From the NCBI GenBank assembly GCA_000729835.1, contig JFHB01000236.1, forward strand, positions 1-44,974: DNA of 44,974 bases, given 5' to 3'. This document shows, in pieces, positions 36,457 through 44,974 of this stretch (positions within the stretch are counted from its first letter, which is position 1; every line of letters begins with the position of its first letter). The notes below the pieces were generated by a model. It did not search any database, had not been told where the DNA came from, and saw only the letters and a list, made by a program, of their open reading frames with translations. Source of the stretch: Atkinsonella hypoxylon. Taxonomy: Eukaryota; Ascomycota; Sordariomycetes; Hypocreales; Clavicipitaceae. The translations under genes and the position numbers were made by a program.

Positions 36457-37833
36457 AAATAGGTTATAACAACCTATAGCAAAAGCAGCTTCTCCATCCT
36501 TATTCCTAGAATTTTTATTACTTCTTCTTCGGCCCTTCTACTTCTTCTTATTCTTAGAGGCTTTATCTGTATCTTTAGAGGCATTAGAATCGTTAGAATT
36601 AGAATCGGAATTCTTCTTCTAATTAGGAGGATTCTTTCCTTAGTTAGCTTTATTATTATTAGAACCATTAGAATTAGAAGCTTTATAACTAAGAGCCTTA
36701 GATATAGAGGAGCTTTTATCTCTTTATTCTTCTAATAAGTTAGCTATAAGGAACTGTAAATTCAGCATTTTTACAGATAAACCTTGTGCTCTAGCAGCTC
36801 TAATAGAATATTGCTGCCTTTTAGCCTAGCTAGGGAAGGTCTTCTTTAAAGCATTAATATAATAATTTACCTAGTTAATAGGATTAATAGCTACACTATA
36901 GAGCTATAATCTAGCTAGTAAATTATTAAATTTAGCATTAAAGGCCTCTAAAGATCCCTTATAGTTCGAAAACGATAAGTTGTAATAACTAGTATATAGC
37001 GTACTACGTTGTATTTTAGCACTCTATGAATATTGCCTAACTAGAACGTTATAGGCATCTATAGGGGACTTATGCTAGCTTATAGCAGCTTAAGGTCTAG
37101 ATTAGCAACTATCTCTTATAATTATAAGGATAATAGCTTGCTCTAAATCTACTAACGTACTAGCTATACTAGGATTATTAATAAATTAAGGGAATTCTAG
37201 GGCCCTAAATTAAATAGTTAAAGCTTGCTTCTACTGTTTAAAATTTTTAGGGCCTTTTAGCTTAGCAGCCTCTAGAATCAAGTGGACCTTCTTATTTAAC
37301 TCTTTTATAGTGCCTTCATTAAAAGCAGGCAGAAAAGTAGCACTATTAAAGGAACTAGAAGGTTTAAAGACTTTAAAAGAGACTTTAGAAGTCTTAGAAG
37401 TAACAGGATCTGCCTTAGGAGACCCTATTAAGAGATTACCTATAGATGTAATTATAGTATCTAATTTACTTAGTAGATTAGCTATATTACCTTTATTTTA
37501 GCTTTGTTTTGCTTCACTATACCTAATAAATCTATTTAGGGTCTCTTGTTACTTATCTATTTAAGCTTTTAGATTAGCTTATACATTATAGACTTACACT
37601 ACTCTTTTAGAAGCTAATCTAGCTTCTTTTAGAGCCTTCTTAGCTATATAATCTTCTTTATTAGAAGAGAAATCTACTAGCTAAGGGGGGGACCTTGCTG
37701 GACTAGGAAAGCTAGTAGCAGCTGTAGCTAGTGTACTAGAACCACTACCCCGTTTAGGGCTTATGCTCTTTCCCTTACCTGTTCCTTTTAGTGCTATTTT
37801 AAGGGTTTTAATAGCTAATTTAACGCTCTTTAT
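36457..37833 (-). pseudogene. A2 gag-pol remnant, gag part
   Basis: The N-terminal part of A2 gag-pol, read from 37833 (decayed ATA start) down to the G1 junction, and continued at 16726. It encodes the basic N-terminus (Ser/Lys/Thr-rich), a helical capsid-like middle, and a Ser/Asn/Lys-rich tail. It aligns with B 24921-26300. An open frame on the same strand at 36474-36668 is out of frame with gag, and the one at 37310-37501 is antisense; both are shadows. Sequence beside the G1 junction is less mutated than the same place in A1. Confidence 0.85.
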
Positions 37834-38743
37834 AGCTAATTATAGCTTAAATTACAGTAGAAAAGGTAGTAAATAACAGTAATAACCTCTACTAGATATC
37901 AATAGATTGCTCTATTATAGGCCTAGAAGTGCTCTATATCTTTAGAAATTATACTAAGATTTTTCTCCAATTTCTTTTGTAACAGGTATAATAGGCTCTA
38001 AAGGCTGCGTTGTATTGCGATCTATATACGTATACAATTTATATAGCAGACTAGATTGACAAGCGGTCGCAAGGGGCACAAAACACAGGTCCTAGCTATT
38101 TTTAGCTAAAAAATTTAGGAGATTCTTCTCCAATTAGGTTCTAATAAATCAGTGGAGACCTAAGCACAGCTAATTTAGGGATATCTAGCTAATTCCCACT
38201 TTAAAATCCCAACCGGTGGGATTACTACACAAATTAATTCTGCAACCGAAAACACAGGAATATTTAACAGCAACAAGAGCTGTTAGGCGTGCACTATAAA
38301 TTGTAGTATAGCCACTAACAGAGGTGCACAGGGTGCACAATATAACAACAACAACGAGCGATGCAGTGCAGCGCTGAGCTTATTTCTTAATAGAAATAAT
38401 TAATTAGGCAGTGCCTAATAAAACGATTCACAGTGCGAATGTAATGTATATAGATATATATATTTTAATGTTGCGCAACAATAGAACCTAGCTATTAAGA
38501 ATAGCTTTAAAAGTGTATATACACTAGGTGCATAGAACTAGTGCAGGAGGCACAGGGTGGGCAGAATAAAAACACTAGTATAGTGGCTAGCGATGTGTGT
38601 GCGGCAGGTATTAATAGCTTCCAGCAAGCTACTAATTTTTAGCAGCGATAGCTGCTAGCGCAGGTCTTAATATAGCTTCTAGTAGGTAATACAGTACACA
38701 ATAGTAGATTTCAGCGGGCTAACAGCTTGCAGATAGGTCTTCC
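37834..38743 (-). other. A2 leader with conserved hairpins
   Basis: The best-preserved leader of the three copies (for example CCAACCGGTGGG near 38209). It contains the ATTAGGCA-G-TGCCTAAT inverted repeat at 38403-38419 and the neighbouring hairpin. No coding frame. Confidence 0.65.
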
Positions 38744-38755
38744 GGGCTCATAACC
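38744..38755 (-). other. Primer-binding site of A2, unmutated
   Basis: The sense strand GGTTATGAGCCC matches the complement of the initiator tRNA-Met anticodon stem-loop over all 12 bases. A1 and B show one G-to-A change here. Confidence 0.8.
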
Positions 38756-39451
38756 TATTGAAAATAATAGGGATTACAGGACTAGATATCTAAGAGGGTA
38801 GTAGTCTCTTAGATTTAGCACCTATAATTGCTCCTAGCAATTATTACGTAGTGGAAGCAGCAGCGGCCTAAATTAAGCTGTAGTGTATAGTACTAGATTA
38901 CGTAGAGGCAATAGATAACTATAATAGTAGTATCTTTATATTAAGAGCGCTGTAACGAACTTAGTAAGGGTAGAATCTTAAATCTTTCCAGTCCCTTATA
39001 GACCTACTAACTATATTAGCGGGCTGTAGTCGCTAGAAGGGGCTTGTAGGCTACTTTATAATTTCCGCAAAAAGATTTACTATATAAAAACAAAAAAATC
39101 GACTTACGGCTATACAAACGAGACACCTATATACACAATTTAACAAATTCCACTAATAACAAGCAACCCTTATAAGCAACTCTATCTAACAATTATACTA
39201 TTAGATAGCCCTAATTCTTAGCTTTTAAATAGTATACTTCTTGAATTTCTACTATTGCTAGTTGTAGAGAAAATCGCTATTAAAGTTAACTATAGGTTAG
39301 GCAACTTTGCCTTAGTCGATTCTAGATGTTTCGCATCTAGTAACAGCGATATCTCTACCAAAAATCAACGTAACAAGACCTAATAAGGGTCACGTAATAG
39401 AGCAACTAGTAGGCATAAAAATAGGCTATACAGGGTAGCTTATTTTTAACA
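38756..39451 (-). repeat. A2 5' LTR
   Basis: 696 bp, equal to its partner. Its right, outer side keeps C and G (TTTCGCATCTAG, CTACCAAAAATCAACG) where 12077-12772 has TTTTGTATCTAG and CTACTAAAAATTAACG. Confidence 0.95.
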
Positions 39452-39456
39452 ATATC

Positions 39457-41500
39457 TTTACCTATACGTTGTAGAATCTTTATTAATTGTTATATAGAGG
39501 GATATCTAAATCAACGATAAAGCTAGCGGATTTGCTTTTCTAACAAGAAGAATGCAGCTGCTTCTGTAGCTTCTAGAGTCCACTATAGATGTCCCTATTT
39601 CCAGATAACGGGAACCTTTTAATTGCCTTAAATTAGCACGTTTTTAAGGTTGTTAAGCTTTATATATATCTTATCTATATTATTAATGCTGTACAGGAAC
39701 AGGGTGCTTATATTAATTACATAGAATGTAATTAGGCTAAAGACTGTTAGAACTATAATAAAGTCTATTAAAGTTGCTAATCCTGCGCTAAATGTAATTA
39801 TATAGTGTTAATTAAATAGGTTTATCTTTAATAAAGGCATTTTCTTTACTAGTGCTTATACTTAGTTAATTCTAGCTGTTAATACACCTGCTGCTTTAGT
39901 GTTAAGCAAGATGCCTCTAAATGTCTTACTAGAATAACGTTCTTCTAATATATAAGATAACAAATATAATAAGGGATCTATAGGATTTAATTAATCTTCT
40001 GTAAATAGGTCTTCCTTATGTAGAGCATGCTAGCAGGCTTCTTCCTTAAGGTTCTAGAAGATAGCTCTATTGTCTATAGTTACAGCATTAGTAAAGAATT
40101 ATATAATTGTTAGCTAAGGAGCTTTTCCTTTATTAGCTATATTAGATTCTTTAATAAATACCTTACTTATATCCTAAGCATTATTAGAACTATTATTCTG
40201 TATAGGTTTACTTAATCCTTTATATACCTATAAATAGGCTTTAAATTTACTGTTTAAAGGAGAGGTTCTATACTTCTTGTTATTCTACTATCTTTACTGT
40301 ACTTCTTAACGCTCTTTTTTGCTATACTTTATTAACTAATATCCTTCTTTTCTGCAGATAAAGCAGCGTTATTTTTAGGTCTTACTTCTGCTACAGCTAG
40401 GGTCTCTTAAACGTTAATATTAACAGTCTATATAGAGAGCTTTATTATTAATATTAAGTTAGTTAAATCTAACGTAGAATTAGCTAATTTCCTTCTATAT
40501 TTCTGCAATACTAATTAACTTTTGTAGGTTGCTAATAAGCTCTTAGAATATTGCATTAGTTGTAAATTCAGCTTAGCTACATTTAGGGATGCCTTTAACT
40601 GCTTAAAGAGTTTATTTAATAAGTTTAGAATTATCTATAAGAGAGTTAAAAAGGCTATTATAAATATCTTAAAGGTTCTAGATTATTATATTAAGGCAGT
40701 TAAGTATAGATTTATTAAGGTTCTTAGTAATTATATTGCGTAATATAATACTGTTCTATCTTTAACAATAGAACTGCTTGTTAATTAAGGTCTTAAAGTG
40801 TTGTTTAACGATTTTAACTATTTAGTTAAAGGTGTAATTTATTCTTATATTTATTGCAATTATTATAAGGTAGAATTTACGTACTTTACCTATTAGTATT
40901 ACTAGAAATACCTTTATTATTGCTAGTTCTAAGAAATTAAGTTATTAGTATAGGTCTTTAAGAATAACTACTTTTAGCATAATAAAATCGAATATATTGC
41001 TACTATATTTATTGCTTTCCTTATAGCTCTTTATAAGGTTAAGGACTTTCTTTATATTAGTCTAGAAAGAATCTATTATAGAAGGAAGTAATAGTTATAC
41101 TGCTGGAAGCAGAAGAAATCTTATATTCTATAGTAGAGAGAGAGGAGGTAGCATTTCTGCTAATATACCTATTAGATTGCTAGGTACACTTAACGAAAGT
41201 AATAAAGAGAGTGCTAAAGGTATAGAAGAGAGGTTCTATAAAGAAGATTAAGGCTTCTTTACTGTAGATATAGGTTCTATATCTAGGTGTAGATTTAAGT
41301 AGAATTTGCCTAATGCTACTTATTTATTAATCTCTTCTTCTAGCTATATAGATTGTTTCTCTTTCTATAGTACTCTTTTAAGGGAATTAGCAATTTAGCT
41401 GCTGCTTCTGCCTATATAGACTCTATATTTATATAGTAAATTATATAATGCTTTAATAATTTAAGTAGAAGCTCTTTAAAATAGGTCTTTATTCTAGTTA
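39457..41500 (-). pseudogene. C gag, protease and integrase N-terminus remnant
   Basis: The 5' half of C coding sequence, read from about 41500 (start not determined) down to the A2 junction. A gag knuckle-like motif lies at 40324-40365: CFICRKEG, then Tyr, a stop, Leu, Ile, Lys, Tyr. This is what RIP would make of the CFxCxKxGCWSTxH pattern typical of this fungal lineage. The protease active site near 39887-39905 reads LLNTKAAG where DTGAA is expected. The integrase zinc region begins at about 39520 (an RRFGHPS-like block, decayed) and is cut by A2, continuing at 12076. No intact domain remains. Confidence 0.75.
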
Positions 41501-42151
41501 TAGAAGTTAAATTTAAAGTTTTTTTATTGTTTCTAATTTCTAAATCTTTAATCTTTATAAAGGTTAATTATAAAGGTAATTCTATTGTTTAAATTAGTAG
41601 TAGTAGTAGTTTCTAGGTTAATTTTATATATTAAGTTTTAATCTATTAATAAAAGTTTCTAATACTTTTAAAGTTATTCTAAAAGCTTATTAGGTTATAG
41701 TTATTGCTTAAATTCTTATAAATCTACTTAAGGTTGTTATAAACTTATTATATTAGATAAGATTAAGTAGTATAGAAAGAGAAAGTAGGTGTAATAGAAT
41801 TAGTATAAAGATAGAGGGATTTAGCTAGCTTCTAGCTAAGTTCTAAGATAGTTAAAGGAGTTAAATCCTATAGCGTTAGCCGCTAAGGGTTCTAGCTAGT
41901 AATTTAATTCCTTAGGAGTTTAATATTAACAATTAGTTAAACTAAAACGTTATTATAAGTTAATACAACTTAGTAACTAAGCAATTATAAAGATATCCCT
42001 TCCTTTAGTATACTTTACTAGTTACGTTAGCCGCTAAGGGTTCTAGCTAACAGTATTATATCTCTTCTTGCTAAATCTAGCTAATCTATAGTTAGTTGTA
42101 CTAATCTCTTTAGTTGTACTAAAGACTTCTAGTTAAGCAACTACTAATTAG
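41501..42151 (-). other. C leader with 25-bp direct repeat
   Basis: Region between the 5' LTR and gag. A perfect 25-bp direct repeat occurs at 41874-41898 and 42025-42049 (core GCCGCTAAGGG), still carrying CpG and GGG despite the heavily mutated surroundings. The primer-binding site is not recognised; the sense strand directly after the LTR reads CTAATTAGTAGTTGC. Confidence 0.5.
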
Positions 42152-42465
42152 TGTTAATAGACTAAGGGTTTAATTTATACTCCTTTAAGTTAGTCCTATA
42201 ACTAGTTCACTAGTGCACTAGTATTTACATTAAAGAGGTTTAAATTCGGTTATCTAGGAGTTATATCTAACTAGCAAAAGAGGCTATATTATATACCCCG
42301 TTAGATGCCTTATATGCCTTAGGCATAGTGTTGTGTTAAGGGGAATTAAGGGGTATTAGCGACCCCGATGTAAGTGGGGACTAGTGTGCGGATGCGACCA
42401 ATCAGCGGTTGTATCCACCCACGCAGGTGCCGGAATCGCACGATGGAGTCATAACGATTCCAACA
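42152..42465 (-). repeat. C 5' LTR
   Basis: 314 bp. Its outer right part is the most GC-rich stretch of the window (35 of 60 bases at 42361-42420). It has the palindrome ACTAGTGCACTAGT at 42209-42222. The 12 differences from 8986-9045 are all C-to-T or G-to-A in the other copy. Confidence 0.95.
42289..42404 (-). promoter_or_regulatory. Likely LTR promoter of C: CCAAT box and TATA box
   Basis: On the sense (minus) strand a CCAAT-type element (ATTGG on the sense strand, plus-strand CCAATCA at 42398-42404) lies about 105 bp upstream of TATATAA (42295-42289). This is a plausible U3 promoter layout; a transcription start was not identified. The element is dead, so any activity would give non-coding RNA. 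Confidence 0.45.
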
Positions 42466-42470
42466 AATTC

Positions 42471-44974
42471 TTTAATATAAAGTATATTTACCTATAGGTT
42501 TATAATAAACTTCTTCTTTTTAATATAATTTCTTATATATTTTTATATAATATTCTATAAATCCTTCTAAATACTACTAAGCAGTTATCTTATATATTTA
42601 TTAGTAATATCTTCTTTATTATTTTCTATTGCCTCTTTAACTATAGTAGATATTATCTTAATAATATTAATTAATTAATCTTTTTGCTCCTTAACTCTTT
42701 ACCTCTTCCTTAAGATAGAATATAGAGGTATAACTTTAGCACTTATTCTATTAATATAATAGACTTTATTAACACTATTTACTTATATTTAGTATTTATT
42801 CTCTATTACTTCTATAAGTATAAGTATTAATTAGTATAGATCTTATAAGCTAACTTTAATCTTTTTCTAAAAGATATCTTTAAATAATTATATAAGAAGC
42901 TATACTTTTATATCTATAGAGCTATTTTCTTTAGCTTTTTTTTTTTCCTTTTAGCTTAATCTTCTAAAGCTTCTTTTTACTTAATAGAGCGTTATATCTC
43001 TATAGTATAAACTCTAAAAGGCTAAGCTATAATTCTCTCCTTAATTAATATATAAAGAGTTCTTTTAAGTCTATATTTCTTTATCTTAAACGTTAAAGTT
43101 ACTATAGTACTATTAATAAAGTCTCTCTTAAGAATAGCTTTTAGTAAAATATATATTAAGTAATAGTTAAAAATATTAATTTTATTAAAGATTTAATCTA
43201 ATATCTCTCTCTTTTTTTTACTAAGCTTTTAATAGTTTAATGTTTTTTTACTAAATTTCTTAACTTAAAAATAATACTATTTTATAATATAGTAGTTAAA
43301 ACAATTAATTTAGAACACTATAAGCCTATAAAGATAACTTTCTATACTAAAGAAGCTTTATATAAGAATAAATAGTACTAAATTATTTAATTCTATTATT
43401 AAGATACTTACTCTTTAATTATACTTTATAAAGCTAATCTTATTATTATACTAGTAAAACTAGTATTAATTTATATAATAACCTTTCTTATTGCAGTAAT
43501 AGTAGTAATACTGCTTTATATAGCTTTTAGTTATATAGATCCTAAAGTTCTAGGTATTATTATATATATTAATAGCGTTAATATATATATTCTACCTTTT
43601 CTCCTTCTTCTTTCTAAACTTCTCTTTAAAAAGCTTTATAATATCTATTTTTAAAACTACTTACTTTATAAGTATAATCTTTATATCTTTAAACTTCTAG
43701 GTTAAATTATTTATTTAATCTTTTACTTTTAAAATAAACTATATAATCTTTTTAGCTTTATAAGTAAAATTACTTATACTATAATACTTAAGACTTCTTC
43801 TACTTAAAGGTATATAAAAGTAGTCCCTTTTATTATTATAAAGCTTAGAATTATAGTCTTTTAGCTCTATTCTAGCTTTTATATACTAGCTAAGCTACTT
43901 TAATAACTCTCTATAGAGCATTATAATAAACTTAGCTCTAGTAACTTTTATTTAATCTATAAAGCTAGTAAGTATAATATCTAGTAAGGCCTTATAAATA
44001 TAATTAAACTAAGAGATTATACTGCACTATATATAAAGCTTAGCGCTAATTATAGTAGCTTAATGTTCTTAAAGCTAATAAATAGTGTTCTTTATAGTTC
44101 TTAAATAATTTCTTTTTAGGTCTTTAAGCTTTTTATTAGCTTACTTCTTTTAATTCTAAAGAGTAGCTTTATATTAAAGTAAAAGCTACTCTTTAGCTTC
44201 TTTTTAATTATATAAGATATAAATAACCTTTATATACTTATAGATTAATAGGTTAATATAATAAATAAATATTTTTTACTAGTTTTTCTTTAAAATAAAT
44301 AAGGTTTCTATTTTTAGCTTAAAGCTAGTTAAGTAATTAAGAATATTTTCTTCTTTAAATTAATATATATTAAACTTTTTATTAAAGGTAGCTTAAGCTT
44401 ACTACTTTCTAATAGCTTTACCTATAGCTTTAGCAAGAGCTTTATAAGGTATAGCTATAGCGCTATTAGTACTAGCTTTTTTATCTTAAGTATTTAATTT
44501 TATTATAACCTTAGGTTTAAAAGTAACTTTTTTAGAAGATTTACTAGATTAACTAGAGCTAATATTAGCTACTTTAGATATAAAGCTTATACTTTTCTTT
44601 AAAAGATATAGAATACTAAACTTATATAAATAACTAGTAAAATAGCTTAATATAGAAGGTAGATATAAAAAGAATAATTAATCTTACTTAGTAAAAAGAG
44701 TATAATATATATAATTCTCTATATTAACTATACTTTTAACGCTTTTATTTTCTACTTCTATAGTTATATAAGCTCTTAATACTAAAATATAAAGGCTAAG
44801 AACCTAATTACTAATAGCAGTAAATATAAAGATAACTGCTAAAATAAGGATAAATAAGAAATTTTTCTCTATAATTAAATAATTATAATGTTTAAAGGAT
44901 CTAAAAACTTCCTTTTTACTATATTAAGGCTATTTTAGCTAAAGGTAAAATAGAGGTTAAATAGGTTAACTAGT
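42471..44974 (-). pseudogene. Gypsy element G2, gag to protease fragment
   Basis: Reverse complement of G1 from about 17491 to 19994, colinear over about 2.5 kb, so the same gag, zinc-knuckle and pre-protease part of a sister element on the minus strand. It joins 7810-8776 once element C is removed (AATTC duplication at 42466-42470). The 5' end and LTR of G2 lie beyond the right window edge, roughly 770 bp further on if it resembles G1. Stops are as dense as in G1. Confidence 0.85.

Larger units (their letters stand above)
12077..39451 (-). mobile_element. Copia element A2, split by G1
   Basis: Full-length sister of A1 on the minus strand, with 696-bp LTRs at 12077-12772 and 38756-39451 and an ATATC duplication (12072-12076, 39452-39456). 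Its own length without G1 is 7,640 bp. It interrupts element C inside the integrase zinc-binding region. It carries a 214-bp deletion relative to A1. Decay is milder than in A1 at several diagnostic sites: it keeps the protease triad D-T-G and an unmutated primer-binding site. Confidence 0.95.
8777..42465 (-). mobile_element. Copia-type element C, split by A2
   Basis: LTR retrotransposon bounded by 314-bp LTRs (8777-9090 and 42152-42465) and a perfect AATTC duplication (8772-8776, 42466-42470). Without the nested A2 it is 6,309 bp. The minus orientation follows from the reading direction of protease, integrase, RT and RNase H, and from a purine tract next to the 3' LTR. Integrase precedes RT, which is the copia order. 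Motif wording (CFxC knuckle, RDITQAY-like RT block, QTDD-like catalytic box) is that of a widespread fungal copia-type lineage, unrelated in sequence to A/B. Degraded by RIP. Confidence 0.9.

Noticed and set aside
36474..36668. Basic 64-residue frame on the minus strand
   Set aside because: Same strand as A2 gag but out of frame with it; the gag frame is supported by alignment to B.
1..44974. Dating the insertions from LTR divergence
   Set aside because: RIP adds many transitions at once and with positional polarity, so divergence does not measure time; only the nesting order was used.
1..44974. CRISPR arrays, rRNA or tRNA genes, host protein genes
   Set aside because: None seen. The regular short repeats are LTR duplicates or AT-rich words produced by RIP.

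Overview
This window holds no intact gene. It is a nested stack of LTR retrotransposons of the kind found in AT-rich, repeat-dense compartments of filamentous ascomycetes (Pezizomycotina). I infer this host group from two things. The element families resemble fungal Ty3/gypsy and Ty1/copia polyproteins, and the damage looks like repeat-induced point mutation (RIP): C-to-T and G-to-A changes, CpA turned into TpA, a flood of TAG and TAA stops, and GC as low as 9 of 60 bases at 19681-19740. The species cannot be named from the sequence.

Reading inward, each insertion is marked by LTR ends and a target-site duplication. The oldest layer is a gypsy element, G2 (minus strand, 7810-8776 and 42471-44974; both ends lie outside the window). 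It was hit at two places: by copia element A1 (minus, 1-7809, left end cut by the window edge) and by a different copia-type element, C (minus, 8777-42465, duplication AATTC). C was split inside its integrase by A2, a sister of A1 (minus, 12077-39451, duplication ATATC). A2 was split inside gag by G1, a sister of G2 (plus, 16727-36456). G1 was split inside its integrase by B, the third copia sister (plus, 23309-31168, duplication AGCTA). G1 also carries a separate 120-bp LTR-like insertion at 34872-34991 (duplication TAAAG).

The A/B family has LTRs of about 700 bp, a primer-binding site matching the anticodon region of initiator methionine tRNA, a leader of about 900 bp with three hairpins, and one gag-pol frame in the order gag, protease, integrase, reverse transcriptase, RNase H. 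Family C has 314-bp LTRs and a gag zinc-knuckle-like motif followed by protease, integrase, RT and RNase H. The G family has 484-bp LTRs in G1 and a gag-pol in the order gag, protease, RT, RNase H, integrase. In G1 this is followed by about 4 kb that I cannot assign.

The most informative signal is not a gene. In C and G1 the RIP changes run with opposite polarity along the two LTRs: each LTR keeps its C and G near the outer edge of the element and loses them toward the inside. A and B show the same tendency. Host-element DNA next to the insertion points is also relatively spared. This fits RIP that fades at the edge of shared homology, and it means the two LTR halves preserve complementary parts of the ancestral sequence.
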